This document shows, piece after piece, positions 53,093 through 61,918 of a DNA stretch of 64,000 bases. The notes beneath the pieces were generated by a model, which did no database searches, was not told the origin of the DNA, and was given only the letters and a program-made list of their open reading frames with translations. The stretch lies in contig CAJTQF010000001.1 of NCBI GenBank assembly GCA_910578565.1, positions 186,001 through 250,000 of the forward strand, in the 5' to 3' direction. The stretch comes from an uncultured Christensenella sp. (GTDB taxonomy: Bacteria > Bacillota > Clostridia > Christensenellales > Borkfalkiaceae). A program made the position numbers and the translations under genes. Position 1 is the stretch's first letter. Every line of letters starts with the position of its first letter.

Positions 53093-53122
53093 CGGCGCAC
53101 GGACGTGAACGTCCGTGCGCCG
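53093..53122. terminator. Palindromic terminator between the remnant and dapB
   Basis: CGGCGCACGGACGT (53093-53106) and ACGTCCGTGCGCCG (53109-53122) form a 14-bp stem with a 2-base loop. It can terminate the minus-strand asd-dapA-dapB operon (AT-rich flank on the left) and the plus-strand remnant. Confidence 0.72.
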
Positions 53123-53136
53123 ATTGAAAATTAAAT

Positions 53137-53883
53137 TTAAATAACGTCGGTCATATCGTATTTGCCTGCGGGCTTGCCGGCAACCCATTTTGCCGCCTTT
53201 ATCGCGCCTGCCGCAAATACCCGTTTGGAACTTGCCGAGTGCGAAAGGGTTATCACTTCGTCTTCGCCCGCAAAAATAACGTCGTGTTCGCCCACAATAG
53301 TTCCGCCGCGTACGGCGTGTATTCCTATTTCATTTCCGCGTTTGCCTGTTTTTCCGCTTCTGCCGTTCAGGTATTGCTTACCGCCGCCGAACGCCGAGTT
53401 TGCGCCGTCTGCAAGCATAAGCGCGGTGCCTGAAGGCGCGTCTACTTTCAGGTTGTGATGCTTTTCAACAATTTCTATGTCGAATTTTTCGCCAAGGGTA
53501 AGGGCGGCTTCGCGTACCAGCTTTACAAGCAGGTTTACGCCTATCGAAAAGTTTGCCGTTTTGAATATCGCAATCTTTTCGGCACGGGCATCTATTAATT
53601 TTAACTGGCTGTCTTCATAACCGGTTGCGGCAAGCACTACGGGGACGCCGTTTTTAACCGCCCAGTCGAGTTCTGCGTTTAAAGCGGCGGGGGAAGAGAA
53701 ATCCAGAATTACGTCGGCTTTTTCTTTCACGCTGTCAAAGGTTTTGTATACGGGAATTTTCCCGTCTTCACAGGGCGTAACGTCAACGCCGCAACACACG
53801 CGCGCTTCCGCGTCGTTTTGTAAAAGGTTTGCAACCGCCGCGCCCATTTTTCCGCAAATTCCGCAAACGAGTATATTAATCAT
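53137..53883 (-). CDS. dapB: 4-hydroxy-tetrahydrodipicolinate reductase
   Basis: DapB reduces 4-hydroxytetrahydrodipicolinate to tetrahydrodipicolinate with NAD(P)H. The nucleotide-binding start INILVCGICGKMGAAVAN has GxxGxMG, LDFSSPAAL binds the cofactor, and the catalytic VEKHHNLKVDAPSGTAL segment contains the conserved HH and the Lys, with SGTA for the substrate. The length of 248 aa is normal. Its ATG overlaps the end of dapA by 8 bases. It is the last gene of an asd-dapA-dapB operon and supplies the substrate of DapL (34875). Confidence 0.96.
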   Translation of the reverse strand: MINILVCGICGKMGAAVANLLQNDAEARVCCGVDVTPCEDGKIPVYKTFDSVKEKADVILDFSSPAALNAELDWAVKNGVPVVLAATGYEDSQLKLIDARAEKIAIFKTANFSIGVNLLVKLVREAALTLGEKFDIEIVEKHHNLKVDAPSGTALMLADGANSAFGGGKQYLNGRSGKTGKRGNEIGIHAVRGGTIVGEHDVIFAGEDEVITLSHSASSKRVFAAGAIKAAKWVAGKPAGKYDMTDVI

Positions 53884-54766
53884 AAACTTTTAACCCCGCG
53901 TTTTTAATAGCCTGCCGTAACTTTATTTTATTGCTTTCTTCAAGCTCGGTCAAAGGAGAGCGCGGCACGCCCGCGTTGAAACCTATCATATTGTAAGCCG
54001 CCTTAATGGGTATGGGGTTAACTTCCAGAAAACACGCGTCTTCCAAAGGCAGTAAGAAATCCTGAACTTCGTTGGCTTCTTTCAGTTTGTTTTCCGAAAC
54101 CAGCGTATAAAGTTTTTTCATAAGTTTGGGTGCAATGTTGGAAGTAACCGAAATAAGCCCCGCGCCGCCTATTGCAAGCATAGGCAGATTTAAAAAGTCT
54201 TCGCCCGAATATAAATCCATTTTGCCGCGTATTCTGCGCATTGTTTCGCAGGTCTGCGCCATATTGCCGCTGGCTTCTTTAATGCCCGCCATATTTGGAA
54301 TGTCCGCCAGTTTTTCAACCGTAGCGGGTTCTATATTTACAGCCGTGCGGGAAGGCACGTTGTAGGCGATAACTGGAATTTTAACCGCGTCGCAAATCTG
54401 TCTGTAATAGTCGTAAAGTCCCTGCTGGGTGCATTTGTTGTAGTAAGGGGTTACGGCAAGTACGCCGTCGGCTCCCAGTTTCTCGGCTTTTACAGACGCG
54501 GCAACAGCCTTTTTTGTGTCGTTGCTGCCTGTGCCTACGATAATTTTAATGCGCCCCGCGGCTCTTTTAACGGCGTATTTAATCACCTGCTCTTTTTCGT
54601 CTTCGGTCATGGTGGCGGGTTCGCCGGTCGTTCCCAAAACCACCAACGCTGAAGTTCCGCCTTCAATCTGGTATTCAATCATTCTTCCGAATTCTTCTGA
54701 ATTAACGCCCTTTTCATCGAAAGGGGTTATCATTGCCGTTAAAATACCGTTACAAAAATTTATCAT
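53876..54766 (-). CDS. dapA: 4-hydroxy-tetrahydrodipicolinate synthase
   Basis: DapA condenses pyruvate with aspartate semialdehyde. It is a TIM-barrel aldolase: TAMITPFDEKGVN is the N-terminal strand, GTTGEPATMTEDE binds the substrate carboxylate, IAYNVPSRTAVN contains the catalytic tyrosine, and IKEASGN carries the Schiff-base lysine. The length of 296 aa is typical. It lies 56 bases after asd and overlaps dapB. AGGAAAT precedes the start. I saw no lysine riboswitch in the operon leader. Confidence 0.96.
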   Translation of the reverse strand: MINFCNGILTAMITPFDEKGVNSEEFGRMIEYQIEGGTSALVVLGTTGEPATMTEDEKEQVIKYAVKRAAGRIKIIVGTGSNDTKKAVAASVKAEKLGADGVLAVTPYYNKCTQQGLYDYYRQICDAVKIPVIAYNVPSRTAVNIEPATVEKLADIPNMAGIKEASGNMAQTCETMRRIRGKMDLYSGEDFLNLPMLAIGGAGLISVTSNIAPKLMKKLYTLVSENKLKEANEVQDFLLPLEDACFLEVNPIPIKAAYNMIGFNAGVPRSPLTELEESNKIKLRQAIKNAGLKVYD

Positions 54767-54822
54767 AATTTCCTCTTATTTATTGTAAGCGTTTTGTCCG
54801 TCAAAGGTGAATTGTTTAAATT

Positions 54823-55899
54823 TCAGTCCAGATATCCCTTTGCCGCCAAAAGTTCCGCAAGCAGGACCGCGCCGCCCGCCGCACCGCGCAGGGTATTGTG
54901 CGAAAAGCCTATAAACTTGTAATCGAATAAGTTGTCTTCGCGCAGTCTTCCCGCACAGACAGCCATACCGCGCTCGCAGTTTCTGTCAAGTTTGGGCTGG
55001 GGTCTGTCGTCTTCGGAAAAATAGTGTATGAAATTCAAAGGGGCGGAAGGGAGTTTCAACTTTTGCGGTTCGCCCGAAAAATCTTTCCAAGCCTGTAAAA
55101 TTTCTTCCTTGGAAGGTTTGTTTTCAAACGATACGAAGCAAGCCGCCGTATGCCCGTCGGTAACGGGAACGCGCAGACACTGCGCGGTAATTACAGGGGA
55201 TGCGGCGGGGACGATTTTTCCGTCATTTATTTCGCCCCATATTTTCAAAGGCTCTGCTTCGCTCTTTTGTTCTTCGCCGCCGATATAGGGTATTACGTTG
55301 TCGCAGATTTCGGGCATTGTTTCAAATGTTTTGCCCGCGCCCGAGATAGCCTGATAGGTCGTGACCGCCGCGCATTTTACGCCGAATTTTTTCAAAGGGT
55401 GCAACAGCGGTACGTAAGATTGGAGCGAGCAGTTGCTTTTAACCGCAATAAATCCGCGTTTTGTGCCCAGCCGCTTTTTCTGCGCGGGGATAACGGAAAG
55501 ATGTTCCGCGTTGACTTCGGGAATAATCATAGGTACATCGTCTGTAAAACGGTGCGCCGAGTTATTTGAAACTATCGGACATTCGAGTTTTGCATATTCG
55601 TATTCAAGCCCGCGTATTTGCTCTTTGGGCATATTCACCGCGCAAAAACAGAAGTCGACCGTTTTTGCAATGGTCTGTTTGTCGGCGGAAGCGTCCATAA
55701 CGACCATATCTTTAAATTTTTCGGGCAAGGGTTCCGTCATATGCCAGCGCTTTACCGCGTCGCCGTATTTTTTGCCTGCCGACGAAGCCGAAGCAGCAAG
55801 GCAGACCACGTTAAACCAGGGGTGGTTTTCAAGCAACAGCAAAAAACGCTGTCCCACCATACCTGTTGCGCCGATTACACCTACGTCAAACTTTTTCAT
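54823..55899 (-). CDS. asd: Aspartate-semialdehyde dehydrogenase
   Basis: Asd reduces aspartyl phosphate to aspartate semialdehyde with NADPH. The N-terminus VGVIGATGMVGQRFLLLL is the nucleotide fold, VSNNSAHR binds phosphate, and the nucleophile cysteine is in KSNCSLQSYVPLL. The SNCSLQ form and the 358-aa length point to the archaeal/fungal-type branch, which also occurs in some Clostridia and differs from the common bacterial enzyme with its GNCSTIQ-like motif. It is the first gene of the operon. The 269-base upstream gap holds the promoter of the opposite gene; no clear minus-strand promoter could be placed. Confidence 0.93.
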   Translation of the reverse strand: MKKFDVGVIGATGMVGQRFLLLLENHPWFNVVCLAASASSAGKKYGDAVKRWHMTEPLPEKFKDMVVMDASADKQTIAKTVDFCFCAVNMPKEQIRGLEYEYAKLECPIVSNNSAHRFTDDVPMIIPEVNAEHLSVIPAQKKRLGTKRGFIAVKSNCSLQSYVPLLHPLKKFGVKCAAVTTYQAISGAGKTFETMPEICDNVIPYIGGEEQKSEAEPLKIWGEINDGKIVPAASPVITAQCLRVPVTDGHTAACFVSFENKPSKEEILQAWKDFSGEPQKLKLPSAPLNFIHYFSEDDRPQPKLDRNCERGMAVCAGRLREDNLFDYKFIGFSHNTLRGAAGGAVLLAELLAAKGYLD

Positions 55900-56030
55900 A
55901 GTTAATTCCTGATATGATTTTATATATTAAAAATATCATAACGCGCCGTAATTGTAAAGTTTTTTTATACGGCACTTGTGCGTTAAAAACAAATATGCGA
56001 CCGTTAAAATCGAATTTACTTCACGATTAA

Positions 56031-56059
56031 TTGACGGAAACCGTTTTTTATATTATAAT
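56031..56059 (+). promoter_or_regulatory. Promoter of the GNAT-like gene
   Basis: TTGACG (56031-56036), 17-base spacer, TATAAT (56054-56059), with a leader of about 100 bases. Confidence 0.72.
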
Positions 56060-56168
56060 AGTAAGGCAATTTCTTATAATTTCATATTGCTCACGGTTAT
56101 ACGGAAATAACGGTCTCCGCGGCATAAAACGGGATTAAAAGAATATTTTACTTAGAGAGAATAAATAA

Positions 56169-57293
56169 ATGATACAAATAAAACAGGTTGTTACAAGGAA
56201 AGAGCAGAAAGATTTTTTGCATTTTCCGTTGAAATTATATAAAGACAATCCGTATTTCGTTCCGCCTTTATACGGCGACGAAAAACAGATTTTCAGTAAA
56301 AACTATATGTATTACGACCAGGCGGAAGCCGTTTATTACAATGCTTATAAAGACGGCAAAATGGTCGGCCGTATTTCTGGTATCTGGCAAAAAGCCGCCA
56401 ATGAAAAGTGGGGGCAGAAAAGGGCGAGATTTACGCGTTTTGATTGTATAAACGACGTTGAAGTCGCTGAAAAACTGTTTGAAGCGGTTGAGAACTGGGC
56501 AAAGAGCAAAAACGCGGAAGAGATTGTGGGACCGCTCGGATTTTCCGACCTTGAACGCGAAGGGTTGCTTATCGAAGGGTTCGACCAACTTTCCACGTTT
56601 GAAGAACAGTACAATTACGACTACTACCAAAATCTTATAGAAAGTTGCGGCTACGGCAAAGACGTGGACTGGACGGAAAGAAAGGTTTTCTTTTTAGACG
56701 ACGAAACGGCTGAATACCTTTCAGAAATGAGCGCGGGAATTCTTAAAAAATACGGCTTGAAATTTGTAGAAGCCAAAAACACCCGCGACTTTTTAAAGAG
56801 ATACGTAGACCAGATTTTTAATATCTGGGACGAAACTTACGGCAAAATTTACGGCACCGTTCCGTTTACCGACAGGGTAAAAAAATCTATGCTGGCAAAC
56901 TTCAAGCTGGTTATAGATTTGCGGTTTATCGCGGCTATTGTGGACAAGGACGATAAAATAGTGGCTTTCGGCGTGCTGTTTCCGTCTATGGCGAAGGCGG
57001 TTCAGAAGTCCGGCGGAAGACTTACGCCCGCCTGCATTGTCAAGTTGCTGCGCAGTATAAAAAAGCCCCGTATTGTGGATATGGCGCTTATAGGCGTAAT
57101 CGATAAATACGTGAACACGGGCGTTGCTATGGCGTTGGTGTCGGCATTTAACGGGCGATTGCCCGATTACGGCGTGGAGTACGCAGAAACCAATCTCATA
57201 CTCGAAGAAAACGCCCATATGCAGAATCTGTTGAAGCGGTTTACTACCAGACAGCATAAACGCCGCCGCTGTTACATTAAAAATTTTAAATAA
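56169..57293 (+). CDS. GNAT-superfamily-like N-acetyltransferase family protein
   Basis: The 374-aa protein resembles the long, uncharacterised GNAT-like proteins that start with a segment like FLHFPLKLYKDNPYFVPPLYG (shown here at residues 17-37 in that form) and continue with VGRISGIWQKAANEKW. The second half (about 200-340) contains alternating strands and helices, ending in ETNLILEENAHMQNLLKRF, which resembles the acetyl-CoA-binding helix region. A catalytic residue cannot be named. It has a strong promoter and is monocistronic. Its function is unknown. Confidence 0.7.
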   Translation: MIQIKQVVTRKEQKDFLHFPLKLYKDNPYFVPPLYGDEKQIFSKNYMYYDQAEAVYYNAYKDGKMVGRISGIWQKAANEKWGQKRARFTRFDCINDVEVAEKLFEAVENWAKSKNAEEIVGPLGFSDLEREGLLIEGFDQLSTFEEQYNYDYYQNLIESCGYGKDVDWTERKVFFLDDETAEYLSEMSAGILKKYGLKFVEAKNTRDFLKRYVDQIFNIWDETYGKIYGTVPFTDRVKKSMLANFKLVIDLRFIAAIVDKDDKIVAFGVLFPSMAKAVQKSGGRLTPACIVKLLRSIKKPRIVDMALIGVIDKYVNTGVAMALVSAFNGRLPDYGVEYAETNLILEENAHMQNLLKRFTTRQHKRRRCYIKNFK

Positions 57294-57363
57294 TTTTGAA
57301 CAATCCGCCGACGGCAAAGACAGTTGCGGCAGGGTTAAAAATTACAGCAGTCCGTTAAAACAG

Positions 57364-57392
57364 TTGAAATTATCTGAAAAATAGTTTATACT
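57364..57392 (+). promoter_or_regulatory. Promoter of the Hsp33-containing operon
   Basis: TTGAAA (57364-57369), 17-base spacer, TATACT (57387-57392), upstream of five closely packed genes. Confidence 0.6.
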
Positions 57393-57445
57393 GTTGAAAG
57401 TACGCAAGTTATTGCTTACACGATAAATTATTAAGGTTTTACATA

Positions 57446-58711
57446 ATGAAACTAAACGTAAACAACCTTGAAGGCAAGGAAATAGCCGACGATTATTCAA
57501 GGCAGGCGGCGACCCGCGGAAGGTGGGGCGAAACCTGGGACATTTTCAAGTCTAACTTCGGTAAAATAGTTTTAATAAACATTCTTGTGCTTATTACTTT
57601 TGCGCCCGCCGTTGCCATAATGGTTTTCCGCACAATGTACATTGCCAATCTCGGCGCGATGTATCCGTTTAACTCAAATACGGGTTTGGGCTATCCCTAT
57701 TATCCCGACGTGCAGGGACTTGCCGAAAATATTCATCTCACTGCCGACCTGTTGTTTTATTCGTTGCTTGTGGTTGCCGGCTTTATTGCGTCTATAGGAC
57801 TTGCCGGCGGCGCGTATTCGGTTAAAAAACTTTTAAGCACTCACGGAAAATTTTCATTTAAAAGTTTTTTCCACGGCGTAAAAGTTTGCTATTTTAACAC
57901 AGTTTTGCCCGTAACCATATTTATGGTTTTCCTTGTGGGAACAATGCTTTTGGGCGACTGGAAAGATTACGTAATCGCAATAGGGCAGTCCAGACACGGT
58001 CCGCTTACAGCGTATTCTTTTGCGATAATAGGAACGGTGCTGGTAGGAATTTACTGCGCTTGGGTCTTTGTCGTTGGCGTAAGTTACAGGGTAAAGATAG
58101 GACAGGTTTTCAAAAACGCTTTCGTCCTGCTTATAGGCAGCCCCATCCATACGGTATTTTTTGCCGCGTTTGCAATGATTCCCGTATGGCTGTACGTAAT
58201 AGGCTCGGCAGTAGATATTGTCAGATTAATTTCTTATATAGTATTTATCTTTTTGGGCTTCTCGTTTATGTTGCTGGTGTGGTTCAGCTTCACCCAGTGG
58301 GTGCTGGATATGTACGTAACCCCCAACATACAAAAGGCTCAGGAAGAAGCGCAGGCGGCGATGTCGCCCAAGGAACTTGCGGCGCACAAGCAGGAAGAAG
58401 ACAAGCGCGTCGCTATGGAATTGCTTGCGGCAGGCAAGAGCGAGCTCATAGGAAAACCCATTAAACCCATTCCCGACGAAAATACGCTGACCGTCATTTC
58501 CGGTCCGATTAACCGCAAGTCGATAGGACAGGTTTCCGCCGAACGCGAAAAACTTAAAGACGACGTGCTTTCTTACGAAAACGAGCATATGTCCGACCCC
58601 GTCTACGCGGAATACCATAAGCTGTTTGCCGAACGCGAAAAGGCGTTGAAGACGGACGGCAAAAAGGGTAAAAAGAAAAAACTGTCAACCGACAATCTTC
58701 TTAAAAAATAG
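57446..58711 (+). CDS. Uncharacterised polytopic membrane protein with long cytoplasmic tail
   Basis: Residues 1-285 contain about six hydrophobic helices (for example IVLINILVLITFAPAVAIM near 47-65 and YVIGSAVDIVRLISYIVFIF near 250-270). A soluble tail of about 135 residues follows, with an Ala-rich helix (about 290-310) and a Lys-rich end (KKGKKKKLS). The overall pattern resembles DUF624-type or other six-span proteins of unknown role, but I do not recognise the family firmly. It heads an operon with a methyltransferase, Hsp33, a TPR protein and a helical protein; the next gene starts 8 bases later. Confidence 0.72.
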   Translation: MKLNVNNLEGKEIADDYSRQAATRGRWGETWDIFKSNFGKIVLINILVLITFAPAVAIMVFRTMYIANLGAMYPFNSNTGLGYPYYPDVQGLAENIHLTADLLFYSLLVVAGFIASIGLAGGAYSVKKLLSTHGKFSFKSFFHGVKVCYFNTVLPVTIFMVFLVGTMLLGDWKDYVIAIGQSRHGPLTAYSFAIIGTVLVGIYCAWVFVVGVSYRVKIGQVFKNAFVLLIGSPIHTVFFAAFAMIPVWLYVIGSAVDIVRLISYIVFIFLGFSFMLLVWFSFTQWVLDMYVTPNIQKAQEEAQAAMSPKELAAHKQEEDKRVAMELLAAGKSELIGKPIKPIPDENTLTVISGPINRKSIGQVSAEREKLKDDVLSYENEHMSDPVYAEYHKLFAEREKALKTDGKKGKKKKLSTDNLLKK

Positions 58712-58719
58712 GAAAACAA

Positions 58720-59442
58720 ATGGCAAATTCTTACGCTGCGCTCGGCAGATGGTTTGAATATCTGAATAACGACTGCGGCTATGAAAAATGGTCGCAGTAT
58801 TTAATTGAGCGGCTTAAAAGTCTGGGCGCGGGCAGCCGCGGCGTTGATATAGGCTGCGGCAACGGCTATTTTACGCGCGCGCTTATAAAGGCGGGTTATT
58901 CCGCGTTAGGTGTGGACGTTTCGCCGCAGATGCTGGACGGGGCGCAACAACTTTCTTTTAAAGAAGGCGTCCGCGCTGAATTTTTACTTGGCGATATTAC
59001 CAAACTAAAATTGAATTTCAAAGCCGACTTTTGCGTGGCGGTGAACGACTGCCTAAACTACGTCCCGCCCGAAAAACTTAAAACGGCTTTTGCCCGCGTC
59101 CACGGTTGCCTTAAAAAGGGCGGCGCGTTTATATTCGATATAAGCTCGGCGCACAAGCTCAAAAATATAATCGGCAACAATCTATTCGCGGAAGACAACG
59201 AAAATCTTACCTATCTTTGGTTCAACAGTCTGAACGGCGAGAGCGTGACTATGGATCTGACCTTTTTCGAAAAGGGCGGCGACGGTAAATACGTGCGCAG
59301 CGACGAGCGGCATATCCAGTATATCTATGAAGAAGACGACGTTTGCGCCGCGCTGGAAGAGACGGGTTTTGCCGTAACAAGCGAAGGGCATCTGGGCGGA
59401 GAAAAAACTGAAAGGATAAATTTTATCTGTACACGGCTATGA
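58720..59442 (+). CDS. Class I SAM-dependent methyltransferase
   Basis: The SAM-binding motif VDIGCGNGYFTRALIKAG is at about residues 39-56, followed by ALGVDVSPQML and the acidic motif DFCVAVNDCLNYV. The C-terminal half has beta segments found in small-molecule methyltransferases (SVTMDLTFFEK). The length of 240 aa is typical for this class. Neither the sequence nor the neighbours fix the substrate. It starts 8 bases after the membrane protein gene and overlaps hslO by ATGA, so it is translated with the chaperone gene. Confidence 0.85.
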   Translation: MANSYAALGRWFEYLNNDCGYEKWSQYLIERLKSLGAGSRGVDIGCGNGYFTRALIKAGYSALGVDVSPQMLDGAQQLSFKEGVRAEFLLGDITKLKLNFKADFCVAVNDCLNYVPPEKLKTAFARVHGCLKKGGAFIFDISSAHKLKNIIGNNLFAEDNENLTYLWFNSLNGESVTMDLTFFEKGGDGKYVRSDERHIQYIYEEDDVCAALEETGFAVTSEGHLGGEKTERINFICTRL

Positions 59443-60263
59443 ATAAATTATACAAGGCTTTGATATTCGACAGGGAAGTTTCGCTTTCCGTGCTTGAAAC
59501 TACCGATTTGGTGAACGATGCAATCAAAATTCATAATCTTGACGAAAGTTCGGCAAAAACGCTGGGCGGTATGCTTACCTGCGCGGCTTATATGGCGGGC
59601 TGTTTAAAGAGCGAGCGCGGCGCAATTTCGCTTACCGTAAAAGCGGGCGGCGACTCGGCTACGGTCAGCGTTTCCGGCAATATTCAGGGGCATATCCGCG
59701 GCTACATTGACGGCTCTTGCAATGGCAGGCTGAACGGCGGCTCGCTTACGGTTATCAAGGATGACGGGTTTTTCCGCCCCTTTGTGGGAACCTGCGAACT
59801 TGTTGGCGAAGACCTTTCGGAAAATCTTATGCAGTACTTTGATAAGAGCGAACAAATTCCCACGGCGATTTCGTTCGGCGTAAAATGCAAGGACGGCAAA
59901 TGCGTTGCCGCGGGCGGCGTGGTTATGCAGCTTTTGCCCGGTACAAAACAGGAAAATATGGACAGGGCGGAAGAAGCTATGCAAAATTTCGTGAACGCGG
60001 CGGACGTAGTGGAAAAGTACGGCGCGGACGGAATAGTAAACGAAATTTTAAAGGACGAGCTGGCGGGCGAAAGGCTTTATCAGACTTTTCCCGAATATAA
60101 ATGCAACTGCTCGCGTAAAAAAATAGAGAGCGTAATTTTCTCTCTCGGCAAAGAAGAAGCGTTTAACATAATCAGGGACGAAGGGCAGGTAAAAGTTCAC
60201 TGCCACTACTGCAACACTGACCACGAATTTTCGCGGGACGACGTTGAAAAATTGTTTAAATAA
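59439..60263 (+). CDS. hslO: Hsp33 redox-regulated chaperonin
   Basis: Hsp33 holds unfolding proteins when oxidative stress releases zinc from its C-terminal redox switch. The four zinc cysteines are CxC at 222-224 (KCNCSRKKIE) and CxxC at 255-258 (HCHYCN). The N-terminal chaperone domain has SLTVKAGGDSATVSVSGN and GSLTVIKDDG. The length of 274 aa is slightly short but complete. The gene begins in a 4-bp overlap with the methyltransferase and ends two bases before the TPR gene. The context suggests a role in protein quality control under stress. Confidence 0.95.
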   Translation: MNKLYKALIFDREVSLSVLETTDLVNDAIKIHNLDESSAKTLGGMLTCAAYMAGCLKSERGAISLTVKAGGDSATVSVSGNIQGHIRGYIDGSCNGRLNGGSLTVIKDDGFFRPFVGTCELVGEDLSENLMQYFDKSEQIPTAISFGVKCKDGKCVAAGGVVMQLLPGTKQENMDRAEEAMQNFVNAADVVEKYGADGIVNEILKDELAGERLYQTFPEYKCNCSRKKIESVIFSLGKEEAFNIIRDEGQVKVHCHYCNTDHEFSRDDVEKLFK

Positions 60264-60265
60264 AA

Positions 60266-61918
60266 ATGAAAAAGACTATCGGTATCGATTTAAGCAGCGA
60301 CAGGCTCATAGGTCTTGCCGCCGACATGGTCGAAAATCACAACTATATAGGCGCGCTGAAAATGCTTAACAAGAACGCGGATTTGCACTGCAACGACGCG
60401 GATTCTTATATGCTGTACGCGGAAATTTTCGACGATATCGAACTGTACGAAAAGTGCGTGAACGGCTGGTTCAAATTTATTGACTGCGCCGAAGAAAACG
60501 AGCTTTCCGAAGCGTACGAAGGTCTTGCCGTCGCTTATATGAATTTGGGCAACGAACATTTTTCTGCGTACTATTACAACAAACTTTTAATAGATACCGA
60601 CGACCTTGACGCCGAAGCTCGCGGAGAGATAATTTCATCCTTTTTAAGCCGCGACGAAAACCCTTTGAAATTTGTATATCCGCCAAAACTTGCCGACTAT
60701 TCGGACGTGATTTCAAACGGCGTGGAGCAGATGAAGCAGGGAGCATACGAAAAGGCGGTTGAAGAGTTTGAAAAAGTGGACGAAGAAAACGACAGTTACC
60801 GCTCTGCGCGCAATTACATTGCAATGTGCAATATAATCTGTGACAAGTGCGACGAAGCCGAAGCTGAATGTCTTGCCTTACTGAAAAAATATCCCGACAA
60901 CGTTCAGGCGCTTACCACGCTTGCGGCGGTCAAGACAGAGCAGAAAAAGAGCGAAGAGAGCAAACTTCTCGCGCAAAAGCTACTGTCTCTGGACGTTTCC
61001 GCCACGGACGATATTTACAAAATAGCCACGGTCTGCTGTGAAAATAAAATGCATGAAGAAGCGTACAAACTTTTCTGCAAGCTGGAACAGGAGCTTTTTT
61101 ACGACAGTTCCGTAATATATTTTAAGGCGGTTTCCGCTTACAACTGCGGGAAATTCGACGAATGTTTTGCCGCGTTTGACAAACTTCTGACGGTGTATCC
61201 CGAATCCGTGACCGCGCGATATTTTTATGAAGCCGCAAGAAAAGGAGTTGAATGCGGCGAAGTTTCCGAACTGAGTTATTTTTACCGTCTGCCGCAGGAC
61301 CAGCGCGAAAGCGGTTTGAAAATGCTTGCGGCTTTTTCAAAACTTTCCAGAGCGGAAGCAAAAAAACTTTTCAGTATTCTCGACTTGTCCGACTGCGTGC
61401 GCTGGTGTTTTGACGAAACGGATTTATCTTCCGACGAACTGCAATTTCTTGCCGCCGAGTGCGCCGTAAAGGCGGGACTGGACGGAATTTTGTGCGACCT
61501 TTTACTGAACGCTTTTTTGCCCGACGCGCTTAAAGTGCATATTCTGACCCTTATCGGCGGACGCAACGAAGATAATTCTTTCGGCGTGGTTATATGCAAT
61601 ATTTACAAACGCGTAAACTTCCGCGCCCTGCAATTGGGGCGGGCAAAGCGCAGGCAATTTATTGAAGCGTATGCAAATCTTACGGCGCATTTTGCGATTA
61701 TAGACAGCGACTACGGCGAAGCCTTTGCAAGAACTGCCGAAGAGCTTTATTTAAAACTCGAAGCGGAAAACAAACTTTCGGTAATAGACCACAACGCGCT
61801 TGCGGCTGTCATTTACTATAAGGCGGGTATAACCGAAGCGAATATTACGCGCAAAAATCTTTGCGGGTTTTTTGAAACGACGGAAGAAAAAATTACTGCA
61901 ATTCTGGGGGAATTATGA
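60266..61918 (+). CDS. TPR-repeat protein of unknown function
   Basis: The 550-aa protein is mostly helical, with about six tetratricopeptide-like pairs. Recognisable TPR positions occur at about 100-130 (AYEGLAVAYMNLGNEHFSAYYYN region), 150-250 (GAYEKAVEEFEKV, DEAEAECLALLKKYPDNVQAL) and 270-330 (FDECFAAFDKLLTVYPES). The C-terminal 200 residues are helical without clear TPRs. There is no signal peptide. It starts two bases after hslO and overlaps the next gene by ATGA. A client- or partner-binding scaffold for the chaperone is a plausible but unproved role. Confidence 0.78.
   Translation: MKKTIGIDLSSDRLIGLAADMVENHNYIGALKMLNKNADLHCNDADSYMLYAEIFDDIELYEKCVNGWFKFIDCAEENELSEAYEGLAVAYMNLGNEHFSAYYYNKLLIDTDDLDAEARGEIISSFLSRDENPLKFVYPPKLADYSDVISNGVEQMKQGAYEKAVEEFEKVDEENDSYRSARNYIAMCNIICDKCDEAEAECLALLKKYPDNVQALTTLAAVKTEQKKSEESKLLAQKLLSLDVSATDDIYKIATVCCENKMHEEAYKLFCKLEQELFYDSSVIYFKAVSAYNCGKFDECFAAFDKLLTVYPESVTARYFYEAARKGVECGEVSELSYFYRLPQDQRESGLKMLAAFSKLSRAEAKKLFSILDLSDCVRWCFDETDLSSDELQFLAAECAVKAGLDGILCDLLLNAFLPDALKVHILTLIGGRNEDNSFGVVICNIYKRVNFRALQLGRAKRRQFIEAYANLTAHFAIIDSDYGEAFARTAEELYLKLEAENKLSVIDHNALAAVIYYKAGITEANITRKNLCGFFETTEEKITAILGEL

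Noticed and set aside
55900..56168. Lysine riboswitch before asd
   Set aside because: No paired helices or conserved lysine-riboswitch core could be seen on the minus strand.
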